DNA from: Trichoplusia ni
Taxonomy: Eukaryota > Arthropoda > Insecta > Lepidoptera > Noctuidae
Direction: 5' to 3'
Length of the DNA stretch: 64,000 bases
Assembly: GCF_003590095.1 (NCBI RefSeq)
Contig: NC_039482.1
Span: 4,605,657 to 4,669,656, forward strand
Shown here piece by piece: positions 25,177 to 40,100 of this stretch. A program made the position numbers and the translations under genes. Under the pieces are notes generated by a model. It was given only the letters and a program-made list of their open reading frames with translations, did not search any database and had not been told where the DNA came from. Every line of letters begins with the position of its first letter. Position 1 is the first letter of the stretch.

Positions 25177-28100
25177 ATGGTGACCCTGATGCCGTGTAGC
25201 TACCTCGGAGGGGGCGCCTCCCCGCGCTGCAGCTTGGACCACGCCGAGCCAAAGGTCAGATGCATTCTGATAAACAAACCTACGAGCTGTGAGGATTTCC
25301 ATTTTAGAATAATAGATGGCGCCACTTTGACCTGGGGTCTTGATAATCGCAAGGAGGTTCTATTGTTGAACTTTCGCAATGCAAATAAAAAAGCAACTCT
25401 CTTTGAATGTTTCCCTTATGCGTCACAAAATATATGGAAATCCTCACTCAAATAAATATGATTGTATAGTTATTATATCGAAAAGCTCGTTCGATTTGTA
25501 ATACCTACGTAGTGAATCACAAAACGCACCATAGTTACTCGCACACCAATGCACTGCTCCAAATGTAGTATTTATAGTTTTGCTTCTAACTTTATTTGCA
25601 CGGTATGGCCTAATAAGTAAGCTTGCATGATATTTAAATTATATTTCAGTATCAATTTTATTAAACATGTTCTTGTTTAGCAGAAAAATCAGGATTTGTA
25701 TATTTTGCTATATTGCTTAGTCCAAAATTTTGACAATGATTTAGGATAGGCTCGCACCTAAAATTGAATCGGAGGCTTCATATATTAAAGAAAATACAAA
25801 AAGTACAGCCTAAATAATTACAACTGAAAACACCGAAACAACAGTTTTAAAATCCGAACAAGCCAAAGTTTATGGAACAAGCCGCCATGATTAATCAACA
25901 CCAAAGCGTTATCTGTCCGCCGTAACTAAAACCAAATTTTATTGTTCTCATTGTACAAAACTGTTTATGTTTTCCAAGTGGTAAGGTATGGTGAGGCGTC
26001 AGTTCTCAAGTTACCCATTCATGGGGACCATTAAAAAGTCGTAAGACATCGGTAACCTACGGGACAGAAGATCGTTAGCCACCTGATACCAGGCTATCAT
26101 AACTTGGAGGAGGTGTTTGCTTACACGATGCTTGATCGTTTAATTTTGGTATGCGACAGAGATTAGCGCGTAACAATGCCTAATTGCTCGGATGATTAGA
26201 CTGCGTTTGGTTATGTTTTCTTGGTATAATATTGTGTGGCAGACATGTGAAGTTCAATGAGATGGGATGGTGTTGTCTAAATGTGTTAGGTAACAGGGTT
26301 TCGATCGAGTAAATTGAATTGACGTCAATTAGTGGCTGACTGATTAGTATGGAAGAAATTTTGAATAAACCCTTTGGTTTTACAAATATACGAAAATTAA
26401 GAAGTAAATTCAAATTTGAAATTTCATAACGACGAAATCATTCGAACCCCACCTATCCTAGTCATAACAGCATGCACACTATTTAGTTAAAAAGTTATAC
26501 ATACATGAATTCGAATAAAATAAAATGTAAACAATAACCGAAATAAATTTCAAAAATAATAAAGATATTAATTTAAATAAATGAACATTTTTTTTAAACT
26601 ATCGCACGCACCTCACATAAAATACTATAACAAAGAAACAAATAGAAGGCAAAGACAACCAAAACATAAAGCCACCCAGAGATAACAGCAATAAAAACAA
26701 ATTTGTCCAACTTGATAGCCGAACACGGCGCGATTTATCGACCGAGATGTCTTTCTCGATACAACTTGTAAGTTCCCGCGCTTAAATCGATTGGGCTTAA
26801 CTCCATTTTGTTTATGTAATCGAAAACAAACTTTGTCCTTAAAGAACGTGCCATCGCGACATTGGAGTGAGCATTGCTTGTTATTTTTTTAAATTTTGAA
26901 TAAAGAACTCTTTGCTTCCAGCCAAATTTAAAAATAAAAGCGGTACTATGATTTATAGAGACAAGGGAACTAGTAAATATGCCAAGTTTCTAGGCTGAAT
27001 AAGATTGTCTTTGCCTATCTCGTAGTAAAGATGAAATATAAGGGTTCCTGTGGCGCCAGTTATGACATTTATATTCAGCTCATAATGGCTTCATACCGTA
27101 ATGTTAACAATAACTCGTATAAGACAAATGCGATGATGAAAATCTTCAACCTCCCATAAACAAAACTCATTTCAATTTACAAAGGCTTTAAGTCCATCCC
27201 TATTAAATTAACGACGTGTCAAGCCTCTCCCGCTATCGATAAATCGAACACTACAAATGACTGGCAAACAATAAAACTCGATAAACTTAAAATTAATCAC
27301 GATTAATATTGACACTTTACGCAAGCAGTCAAAAAACTTACAGATCTTATTAATAATCGCAATATCACATGTTATTATCGGAGATAAAACATAAAATTGG
27401 TCGGTCGATAAATTTTATAATTTATACGTTACGGTGCGGGAGCGAGGGAAGGGTCCGTCGTAAATATGCAGCGAGATAAAACAATAAACGAATTACGTTT
27501 AAATAAAGAAGCGTTTTGTCCTGACGCTTGTTTAGAATATAGAGTGTTCTTTATTCGAAAATGTGGCATTATTACTTCTTTTCATTTAGATTATGGATAG
27601 TTTTTTCGTTTTTAATCGTAAAAAGTAGTGTTTTTTTTAATAATCTGTTTTTTTTTCTTACTATAAAATCTCTTTTGTGCAGTTTAAATATTTACGCTAA
27701 GAAAACTACGTACAACATATCAGAAATCATGACGAGTCTCTTGTTAATAAATAACAGATAGATTAAACTATAGTCAATGCATAAATAAGAATTAACATAA
27801 ATTACATTAATGCTACTTACTATCTCGAACACGATCTAAACGCACGTCCTGATGAGATTGATAACAATTAATTTAATAAGCTGCAGTTGATTTATTGGCA
27901 GTAGCTAGTGTACTTATAATTGCTTATAATTATTTTAATTAAATACATTTTGTGCTAGCAATTATCAAACAAGGTAGAGTGAGTATATGGACTGTTAGAG
28001 CGTTTAGAGAGACTACATATTAAAGAAACATACTACAAATTAAATAGTTTAAGCGAAAGGCAAAAAAAAATGAAATACGAAAGACAACATTTAGATCTTA

Positions 28101-31100
28101 GCATTAAAATTTTAGAGGAAAATATTTTTTTTCTATACATTAAGCATCGATAAAACAACGCCCCCCCCCCCCCAATATGTAAAAGAATTGTGACTAATCA
28201 TAAAAAAAAACCTAAACCATTTTCAAACACACCCTGTATACACGGTAAAGGCGCGTTGTCGCCGCGTAAAACGTATAAATTAACTGGGTATCGGGAGATC
28301 GGGCGGCCTCACACCTCGCGAGGAATGCGCCGCTGATTTACGCCTTCTCACACGGCACCTCCTTCAACCGCTGCGGCCCTGGTGGCGTGCGCGATGAGGC
28401 ACACTCATTAACTATTGTTTGGATGGCTTTATGTTTGACTTTTTAAATAATATCGATCACATTAATTAAGCTCTTTTTTTGCCAACTAAGTTTGTGGCTA
28501 CTATTTAAAGTTCGAATTTTCCATCAATTTTATATTGCAGCCAAGCCTTATTAGCCAACTTACATTTTTTCAATTCTTAGCATTGACAAAGAACTCCTGT
28601 GAGTACAAAAATTACTACAGATTTAAGCGAAGTGACTAAACGTCTGAGTCTGGGTGTCCTTTGTGCACGTGACTCGAATTTTAGTGAAACCCCTCACAAC
28701 GTAAGGATCAAATACCTCTTGGTAAGAGACTTGATATAAAAAATATCCATTAATTTAAGTTCGATATTTTTTATATCAATTCTATTCTAGAAATTTGACC
28801 TGGCTGGTGGAGCTGACATCGTTGCATCGGTATCTTAACTAACAATATAAGTATCCTAGTTCAGCAGAGATTTATGAAAACAAAATCATGAAACATCTAA
28901 TTTTTCTACCATCTTATAAACAAATCGCACACACTCTTACTTAATTAAACGCAGTCTTAAACAAAAAGTACCAGGCGAGCATAACACACTAAGATCAGGA
29001 AAGGATCGTGAAGGCATTTCAATTGTCACCAATCCCGAGAGACAAAAAGTTGGTATGTCATATAGACGATATGGCGCCCCGGACTTGGTAGGGTGAGGGG
29101 AATACTTATCTGTCGTGTTAATACAATTTAATGACGGGAATAATTTTAACTGAATTTTGTGAAAGTTTTTAGTAAATAGTTTTTGATTTTCTTGATTATT
29201 TTTATTGTAGAGTCGTTCATTGTAAACATGATAATAAAAAAAATGAAGTAAAGACGACGTGTATCGCATATATATCACCTACAATTATTCTTTTTTTTAC
29301 TCGTTTGAGCTATGTGTACGTTATATAGCAGGAACGAATAGTCCAACAAGCATAGCATAGTAAAACCTCCTTACTCTCCGCTAAATAGATATGCAGATTC
29401 AAAGAGACTCGAAACAAATTAACTGAATTATGTTAATAATCTGACAAAAACATATTACAATCAGAATAAACAAGCAGTGTCCAAGGAGTACCGATAATTG
29501 GTCCCGTCACCTCACATTCGGTTTGGTTTTTATTAATGTTGTTTCTTTATCTTGATCTAGCGAGGCGACATTTAAGAGTTTTATTATTTATAACTTAAAC
29601 TTTATCTCGAATCTCGGTTAGTTTAAATTTTAACCGTTACCTTTACAACTTGATTGGTAGTTAATTCTAAGTTATGGTTTGGTGTTTGGTTATTAGTTAA
29701 AAAAGGTAAAATTAATGAGTATTTAAACAAAATTTTGCTTTATGTTTCAGACTTATACCTGTGTTTAATGCTTGCTTTTAAAGTCGTCGTTAAGTCACAT
29801 TCTGTTATTTCAAGGTGCAATGTAGCAACAAATGTATAATTCAAAATGTCTTTGAAAATTTAGATATAGACTTTCTGATTTTTTGACGATAGATGCTAGT
29901 GCTTAACATCAGTTAGACAAAGAAAGATGGAGAAAAACTTTATAACATGTTACAAAAATTGCCAATAAGTGTAGACAATTGAATGAGCGTAAAACTTCAA
30001 TACAACTCACTTAGTGAAAATCTAAAATCACTTTTTAAAAATACCAATAAAATAAACACAACATACAAACTTAAAACTAAACGTAACGTAAACTTTTTTA
30101 AATGGTAACATAAAAACTGGCGCCTTTCTCTAATAGCAAAATAAAATTAATTAATGGGCCCAACTAATTCTCATTTTCGACATAAACTGTTCCAAACCAT
30201 TTTCATTAAATAACTAATTATAGTAATTATATACCCCATTATACTAGAATTTATTGCATATTTATATAAACAAATGCAACTTAAAATCAACCTTAAACCA
30301 TTAGTATAACGTTCTAAATAAAGTTCCCAGTAACAGCACACTCTACCACACATATAGTTACAAAAAAGCAACAAAATTCGACCTTATTGTATTCTAATTA
30401 AGTTAGATTGTTGACAAAGTTTTACAACAAATTTGCGGTTGACTGTACTTATTAATGCAACCGTAAAGTTATCTAAACTATGTATAAACTAGAATAAAAT
30501 ATTCGATCAAGATTACTATTGCCATAAAATCGATTTAGAAATATATGGAGGTTATCAAATTCTCACGAATGGTTTTCTAGAGATAGGATCTTTTTTGAGA
30601 GAACTCTCCATGCCTCTATGCCCTCTATGGTCACTCTACATAGAGTGTTCACTCGGTTCGAATTTAAATAAACATTCGAATTTCGAATATAACTTACATT
30701 TTAAATTATTATGTGTTTAATTCATTGTTCTTTTATACGAGAAAAAACAGAAAGCTGGTGAAGGAACAAATAATATTAAATTGTTTAGCCTTATATACAG
30801 TTGCTTTTAAAAATAATGTATCTATTTTCTACGTTATTATTGGTCTCTAGAAAAAAATTTAAGGACACAACATTATCTAAGATCCCGACCTTAAAATAAC
30901 ATAGATAAAAAAATCATTCAAATTCAGTCCTTGGTTACAGTCTATACATTTTTAAGTCTGTGATTACAAAAACCAAATTCGTTCAACATCCCTGTGACAT
31001 ACATACAACAAGAACCATTCTTTATACGTTTATACACAATGTGCTTCCAAGAAGGGCGAGAGATGTTTGTGAAAAATGTCGCTAAATACAACTGTGTGGA

Positions 31101-34100
31101 CAACAGGACTAGTAAACAGACTGCATAATATATAGACAGGGCAAAGAAAATTAAAAAAAAATTGGCTTAAATAAACATGCTCAAATCTTTGGCCAATTTT
31201 ATGGACAATTTATATCTAGTAAAAGCTATATTGCCAAGTTATTTAAATAAAATAAACTAAGAACTTACTTATTGTGTTCAATATTGTCTTTAGTTTCGAA
31301 AAATAAATGTTAATATTAAATTATTATTAAAAGAGGCGTGAAAAGTCTTGAATTACGCGTGAAATATAAAAATTCAAAATATTATCGTGTCGATCATAGT
31401 ATCTTGAAGGCTTTTAGTTATATTTTTAAACTAACAGATAATTACTGCCTATCTACATTACTTCATCCCCGTAAACTTAGATACTTTTTCGGGAAACAAT
31501 ATGAAATTAAGCTATGCAAATAAAATTATACAAAATACAAAACCGACTCCGCATAATAGCAAAACATTTGCGCCAACATTTGAATAAGAACAAAATATTT
31601 GTAAGGTTCAAAATCTATTACAGGCAGGTAAGAAAAAAACTAATTTTCAAATCTTCACACAAATATAGAACGACGCACAACGCATGCCAGCTTCGCTTGT
31701 TAAAATGTAAACTAGAAATATAGTTAATCGTTTAAAATTATTGTTTCAGGCAAAAAGGCCAAGACCTGATCCTGGGACCGATGCATCAGATCGGTAAGTT
31801 GTCATATATATTGTTTGTATTAATCTAATTTATTATTTATCATCGGTGTGAAGGGTTGTTGGCGATTCCTCCAAATTTGATTGCCAAAACACAAAACTAT
31901 TGTTGTAATACCAATTTTTTTTATATAATTTTATTTGGGCGTAAAGTGCATTAAAAAATTTTGGTGTACCGGATTTGCCCGCTGTTAAGTTGGTTTAGGG
32001 AGAATCTGCCCCTAAAAAATATTTAAAATTAAATATTCCCGAATCGGGCGAATCGACTACTAAGCCTAAAAGAATTCAAAGTCGAAATAAAAATATTTCT
32101 TGTATGAAGAAATTAAATTCATACAAAAAATTTGAAGGACTATTTAAAGGTCGATTGTTGGTATTATTACTCGAATGAAAATCAAAACAAGCATATCTTA
32201 TATAGCTATTAACTCAGGAGTTAGAAGACCGCCATTGTACCCTTAGACTGTATGTTATTAATTTTACTGAAATTATTGATGTCATTATATGGTGTACAAT
32301 TAAGAATATTCAATTCTATTCCATAGTTTTCCATACTTAACTTTACGATCAGCGATACCATTAATTCTCTAACTATTAATATATTAAGGTCAATAACAAT
32401 GGTTTGTATTTCTCCCCTTCAATTGTTTATTCCTCTGCCCTTTAAAGGCGTGTCTTATGATATAGCCAGCCAATGATATTATACCAATAAGCAAATAGTA
32501 AGATCCCACTGTCTCATATTTATTTTGTCGTAAAGTTTTCGGATTATACCTATTGTCTATCCTTTTGTATATATGTTTACCTATTAGTCCTCTTTGGTTC
32601 TTTTTTTTTAATGGTAGCTGTAGGTCCTAGCTTCTTCTATAGTTATCTGTAGTAGTTTTATAATAGGATTTAAAATCGTGTATTATGTTTCTGTTGCCAA
32701 TTTTTGCACACTTCAGCCAAAATTCTCAGTACTGCTGACGATCTGTCACTCCTGTTTGAGTGTAACAGTTAACCATGCAGCATGCAATACTGACATGATC
32801 CGACCAAAAAGCTGTTGAGGTAGTACTTCGGTTTAGTTTTGTTCAGTAAGAGTCTGACACTACTTGCTTCCTCTCTCTGAGGGTCCACGAGTAGTCCCCC
32901 GGTTTACTAAAACAAAAAGAAACGCCAAAACTGTCCATCAAACTCAAAGGCAGCCGAAAAACTCTAAAAAAATCACCATACTTATTACAAATCTAAACTC
33001 TACAAAAAGAACAGCAGATGATTTCAAAATACGCACCAATCCAAGCAATATCTATCGGATAAATCTAAACATTCCCCTCTCAAACGTACCCAAATTAAAG
33101 TTTACACCAACACAGGGCTAACACCCGTCGATGGCCCTTCAAATCACAATAGCAAGGGCCCTTAATCCCTTATAATCTTCACATTGTGACGACACAATTG
33201 CCGTGAAAAAGAGCTACTTAATAATACTTGGCCCTACAACGCCCTCTCTCGGTTTTATCACGCAGCATCAAAGGAAGTAGGCTACAGGACAATAACGTTT
33301 CGTATTACGCTATTTCTGTTTAACAATAGATTTTGGGAGCACCTTTTTTGCAAATTTAGAATTTCTATTTGATTTTGATGATGTGTATTTGTCGACAGGT
33401 CTTTTTTTGTATTTTTTGGTGGTGTGTGTGTGAGTTTTGGTTGGGATTGAGTTTTCCAATAGATGTTTATTCAAGTTGAGTTACATTGGTTTGATAATAT
33501 TGTTTGAAAGTTTAACTACTAACTAGAGTCTTAAATAATGATCACATTTATGTTTTAATTATTAAAACTATGTACTTAATTTTTTTCTGATCTTATAAAC
33601 GATTTGTTACAATAATTGCTTTGTCGTTCCATTTTAAATGTTCATCATAATCCAAGTGTCGAGTGTAATCCTGTTTCGTTGAATTAAAACAACAATAAAT
33701 AACTACAAAAAACTAATATATCTTCTAAAACGAATGTATTTATTTATTCTTAATATTTGACACATTTTCACACCGCCATATATCATTATAAGAACACGAA
33801 ATACAACTTTTCACAAATACCTTTGCCAGAGAGCGAACAAAAAAAAAACAAAAAAATGTTTGGCATTCCTCGGTCACATTCCAATTTAGGCAGTATTAGT
33901 TAGGTTAATTAGTAGTTAACATGACATTCCATGACTTTTTAAATGTTGTCGAACATTTTTCGAAGCCAAAATAATGAATGGTTAAAACTAAAATATGTTT
34001 TGAGAGGTATAAATCAATTTTTTGACGCGATTCCGTTCCGTTATACGGTATATTTTTTACATGTGACAAGCAGGATCTGAGGTATCGTATGTCTTTGCCG

Positions 34101-37100
34101 AGTCTGTTGATGTTTTGTTGTATTTTTTTATTTATATCCTCTCGTACGTACGTTAAAATATGAATGGCACTCCGTTCTATTTCTACAAACATGAAGGCAC
34201 AAATGCCGGGCAAAGAAACAAATTGTGGACTTATGCCTAACTAGAAATCTATACCTATTTAATTAGAAGGTATTACTATGCACTCAAGACTTCGTTTTAT
34301 TTTAATTTTTTAACATATTTGGTAAATGTAGCTAATTTCACGATCGATAGGATCCTATCTAATCTAATAGGTATATTCATACTTTGATGTACCTATGTAA
34401 CTCTAAATTAATTTCAAATTTTACTATTCCGCCTTCCTACACGTCTTAAATTCAAATTATTGATATTGTGGAAGAGAGATGCCGTTCTACGAAGTGTAGA
34501 GCGCTATCCTTCTTCCACGTATTAAACCTAGAGTTAGCTAATACGATGTTACATTGTCTAGGCCTAATAGTCTAACTACTAATACCTACCTACCTATCTA
34601 AGCTATCTTCTTATACCTAGACCAATAAATAGTTGTATCTAAGGCCCATTAATTTAGTTTATCGCGAGCTTGTCTAATTATTTGGTAAGCCTAATGGCCT
34701 CTAATAGGTATTAGAAGTAATGGCTTTTATTTATAGGCAGTAATTTTATTGATGGCGGCAGTAGTCTACAAAAGATTGTGTAATTTACTTCGCTACTGTC
34801 TTGGCAATAATGAAATAGTCAGAAACTTGTATTCGTACTTATAATTTTCGTTGATAAACAATATCTTTATCTACTAAAACCAAACTAAAATTTAGTACAA
34901 TCAGTTTTAAGACGAATTAAAATTATGATGTCTTTGTGACAAGGTAGGAGTATATGGCGTAAACAAGTGACAGATATTCACATACCCACCAAAAACTTTA
35001 CAAAATGAGGTTTAAGTACCTAAATAAAATAAAGTTGAAAATAAAATGGAGAGAATAGACGGCTACGTTTGTTAATCAAACATTTTTCCAATTCATCATA
35101 TAAATACAAAAAAAGATTGTTATTGTTTTATTTGAAGATTAAAAAGTAATAGAAAAAAAATCATTCTCATTACAATTTTCGCAATCCAATCAATCAACAG
35201 CCAATTAAAAAGAAAAGTCACGAAAATATTCCAAAAAGTTCAACATATTAAGGTTGGTCACCTATTACACATCAAAAGGAATTATTTTTAAATGTATTCG
35301 AAATATCAGATAAATGAATAACGATACTTAATCTTAGTAAAACCAGATTTGCCAGTCTAATAAATTAATATTTATTTTTAACCCTTACATTACTCATTCG
35401 TCGCAAGCCATCTGTTAGTTTTTTATCAACTGAAATTTGGCAGTTGACAAAAAACATGCGATTAATAGATTTTAACGCGAAGCTGACACGTGGCCACCAA
35501 ATGGTTGGAAAGGCCTACCGAATTTGGGATCCTTTTAATTGTTTAACATTGTTATTCTTTCATTAGTGGTTCTTAATTCTTAACACTTCGAAACGATGAT
35601 AGTGATAAGCTGTATGGATAAATGCCCTTTTGTACAAAACTAAAAAACAAGTTAAGAAAAAAAAACACATCTCTACATTGTGAAAGCAATTTTAGTGTCC
35701 ACGAACTCTTTTAACTACAAAAGACGGAATAAAAACGAGAAACAAAATCACTACTATTACCTTATACACTTCTCACTCAACCACTATTATAAATCAATAA
35801 ATTAACAATAACAATAATATCATTATAATGCATGACCCTTCACCGATCAACTCGACAAATTCAAACTACAAACTTCACAAATACGTCACACAAAATGGCT
35901 CGGCGTACGGAACTCTCAAACAAAGAGTCCCTTTTTACCGAAGTACGTCGTTTGACCTTGTTAAAGGGCACTAAGACTTTATTGTTTCGCCACAAGGGAT
36001 CCGTAGGAGTGTTAAAGGAATAAACATAACACGTGCCGCGATAGCCAATTGTTTATAGTGTTACGGCGAGTGGTTTTAGGCAAGTTTTTGTAGTTAATGT
36101 TTCAATTATTAAGTACGCTGTCGATTGAGATAAAATTTGGATACTTTTAGTGTTTTAGACCGTTTTTATACAAGACCTTGTTGTTTTTCAAGACCCTACA
36201 ACTTTAGGCTTTAATTACGATCAAGTCCAAACGGCTTTGAAACCAATATATTCAATCATCGAAAACTTGCGTTTCCTAGTATACAATGGCATTAGAATAG
36301 ATGAAAAAGTCAACAGAAAATTAGTTCGCACCGAGAAGATTTTTACTTAGCAGGTGTCTATTAGATAGCAACAACTATGTTGGAAAAGCCATCCATTACA
36401 GCGAAAACTGGCTTACTAGGTAGGAATTTGAATTATCTGAACTATGTATAAAACAAGAACATTTAAAAACTCGGCCGCATATTTCAAACGCCAATTCGCC
36501 CGGAACATAAAACTAAAAATGTGACAACTATATCAACGCCATATGGAATGTCGAGTATGGCCGACTATTAAACCGTTTGAAGTCTTTTGTTAGACAAAAT
36601 TAACGACTTTTAACGATGACTACCACTACTAAAAAGTAAAAGAGATTCAAGAAAAAGCCGAAATGACTAAAGCATTGAATTAAAAAGATAGTGACAATGC
36701 ATTAACTGTAAAAAATCCCGCCTTTTGATATTCGATAGCGTTGAAGTCGAAATGCGAAGGAAAGTGACACTTGAAAAAGGCGCGAACAAGGGCGTTTTTT
36801 TTTTCTAGACAAAGGCGTTCACTGTTCAGCCTCTTTATAAATAATACAGTACTTATTAATAAGGCTACGTTTGCTCTACATTTTTTGTTTATGATAAACA
36901 CATAAATCAGTTTTTGTATCATGCTTTGATGTGCAAGCATCATTGCAGGTTGGATAATATAATAATTAAATTATAAATCTGATATCATAGTTTCAAATAA
37001 ATGCTTATTCTCGACTATAATGAGGATTTATAAATTCGGTTTAACTTTAATCTGTAAATAATACTGTACGTTAACAATTTGTTCGAAACTTTGTGCGTTT

Positions 37101-40100
37101 AGTAACTGTTCAGTAAAATTGTAATTACCGCCGTCGGTTAAGTAGAATGATTTTTAATTGCAAGCTTTTTTTTACTGTAAACATGGCTAACAGTTTAGCA
37201 TACGACACAGATTGTAATTATTTTTGATAAATATCTTTTTTATAAGCAGTCTAAATAGGGACAGATTTTATAATGCTTTCACCGTTTAGTACACTTTTTT
37301 TTCAAAGTGTGTGTTTTTAATTGTCTTTAATAACACTTCATAATATCGAGAAGTGGTGCTAAAAGGCTTGAATTGTTAAAAAAAACAATGACGAAGCTTA
37401 TAGATACCGACCTTTTAAATTCCATGGCCCCGTGTTTTACAACTGGCTAGAAACAAAAAAAAAACATCACTGTCAAATGAGTATTGCCACGTAAATAAAT
37501 CATAGGTATAATTTAAATTAATTTGTAAATATTCATTTAGAAATTAAACAGGTGCTATGCTAAAATGTGCTATTAACATACATTTGCCTTCATTATAATC
37601 GTTAATAATAGCTATTTTATTACGCAAAATATTATAAATGTGTGCTGGGTGTGGCTATTATAGTTTGGCTCGCTTTGTTTATGGTTTATTAATCAATCGA
37701 CGGTGATTAACTCTATGGGGTGTATCGATAATAATAATTATTCTACGCGTGTGCAAAACCGTTCCTAGTTTTGAATAATAAATATATAACTTTTATAAAT
37801 TAGTGTCATTCATTATTTTTAGCAAATAACGAAGCTATGAATATTATTTTTATTTAATTAATTTGGATTTTGTTGTTTTTATCGTTACAACTGTAATTTT
37901 TTACAACACACGTGATTACGTGTTTTATGTACGGACATTTTTCAATATATTTAATGATTATATTTTTTCTTGCGATTCTGGCGAAATGAGCTTTTAAATA
38001 AATGTATTACTTCATAGCTTGATTCCAAAATTGTTTTGATATTACATTACTTAACTTAGTGGCAAAATAAGCTAAGAAGTCCTCATACTTATACAGTACC
38101 TAACCTACAACCTAACAATAAGTTATTTAAATACGACTAATTCGCTCCTATAATAAATACAACAAATTATTCAAATCAGACAATAATAATTTAATTATTC
38201 ACTTTTTAATAAGTTGGCCTTATAATAAACAAGACTTTACGACAGTCCGAAACGATTTAGTTTTATTATAATTTATTACAACGGACCTAGTAATTTAAAT
38301 ATCTCGTCGTTCCTACAAAATAATTTAATCAAAACGTTAGTTGACGTCACGGTTGACATTGTGACAGTTGACAGCGCGGGAAATGATTAAAGATGGCTGA
38401 TGGAAGGGCTTCGTTCACGAGCATTGATAAGAGAGTTAATTAAATTAATCGGAACACGTGTAAACATTTTGTTTGATAAATCCGTCGTCCCAAGAGATAG
38501 GGGCCCGGGCCTGTGGCATCTGTTACACGATTCTGGTGATTTGTTTTAATGATACTAATTTAGTATAAACAGCGTGTGATTTCGTTAGTATAACACGCTT
38601 TTAATTGTGGCAATATGTTCTGTTTATTGATGTGTCATAATTAAAATTATTGTTTGTCATGCAGCGATAGTAAAGTGAATAATAGGACATGAGTCTCATT
38701 TCCAGATGTAACTCAATTACCAATTTAGACAAACATGTTTAAATAGCGAAATCTACGCAGAATTCAAATAGGGACGTGACCGAATTTAAAAATCGGGAAA
38801 AGGTTTTAAAACCACCAAAAATACTTTTTTAATGTAGTGTAAACCCAAAAACACTAAATAAATACACAAAAAAAAAACAACTTTGTTTTGTGAATTCGTA
38901 CGATTTCTGTTTATTACAACTTCAATACAAAACTGTCTGATTTCGGGGAATCGTGGCAGTTGTAATTTAAGACTTCTTAAAGAACTTTTATAGGAATTTA
39001 CTTTTCTTTCCGGATTATAAAGCTTTCAAACGTTTTGTGCTGCATTTTATGTAGCTATTGTACTTATTTATATGTTTTCGACATGTTTCTGTTTTGTTTA
39101 ATGACGCACGTACCTACATTCTACAACTAGAGACTCGAATGTCTGGCATTAAATAATATTCTTAGTATAATATTTGTGGTCACTAATGCTACATGTATTA
39201 AAGCTAGATTGAGCACGACTCTCGTAGACTGAATGATGGAACATAGATTTTTTGAAGAGCTAATATTTGATGTCTTTTTAGATACATTGCGTTGAACTGG
39301 CTTTTACACGCGGCTTCATCTGCGTGGCAAAAAGTTTGTCCTTCATTCTACGTTAAGTTTGTGGGAATGTTTTTATGTGTATCACCGATAACCGATTTGT
39401 ATGAAATTATGTATGGAAGTAGCTGACACCATGGATTAAGATATGTCACGCTTCTTACCCGACTTCATTAAAGGACCGTTATGCGTTTGCAGCTATAACC
39501 GACATCCAGGCAATAGACATTTTACGATATTAGGATACGTTTTAATGTAGCTTAAGTGCGTATTTCAGGAGATCTTATCTACCAAAACAATCCTGTTTAT
39601 TCATCTTAACAGTTTGTGGGGAAATACGACAGGAAATGGTACAATAAAACTGAATTAATGTCCCAATCAACCACCCATCAAATTGATCGCTCAATTTATA
39701 ATCACAAATTAAGACATCAACAAATGTTTTTACAACGGGCAACACTCAGAGAAAGGAGGTTTTACGCTTTTTACAACAATGTTATGATAAGCGTTCGGCT
39801 GTTTTGTTAGACCGTTTAAAAAGCTGTTACTCCGTAAACAAATGAGATTTAATTGCCAGCTTTACGGCTTAATTGGTGTAAACAAAGTGAACAAGGGCTG
39901 GAATTATTTGCTTTTTTAATGGAGATTTCAATTGGTAGCACGCGAGAATTTTGATTTAGCTGTAATTAAGTATACGGGAGTTCTAAGGGATATTTTTGAG
40001 CACATTTTTTGTACCTTTCTGTTAGGTTTTTTGCTGAGCTACCATTCAATTCCTAGTGGATTCAAGATTAATTCTAATAATTAAACTTAATTTGTGTTCC

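Larger units (their letters stand above)
25255..31749. other. eya intron 1
   Basis: 6.5 kb between the first coding exon and the 44-base second exon. It holds a GC-rich island (28241-28410), a 13-base C run (28161-28173) and a SINE tail (28641-28730). No nested gene was recognised; the 113-codon - strand frame at 28937-29278 has no known domain. Likely to contain enhancers, which cannot be pointed to from sequence alone. Confidence 0.6.

Noticed and set aside
25255..25455. Continuation of the eya first exon as a 96-codon ORF
   Set aside because: Reading past the donor gives no family similarity, while splicing at 25254 to 31750 restores the conserved EPK/KRP junction.
28937..29278. 113-codon - strand ORF in eya intron 1
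   Set aside because: No domain recognised and surrounded by ordinary intronic sequence; insufficient support.
33905..34213. 102-codon - strand ORF in eya intron 2
   Set aside because: AT-driven composition, no recognised domain, no splice partner; likely chance.
38393..38443. Short ATG frame (MADGRASFTSIDKRVN) as another eya first exon
   Set aside because: Its nearby GT would leave phase 0, whereas the next eya exon at 40339 needs a two-base carry-over; stops follow in the direct frame.
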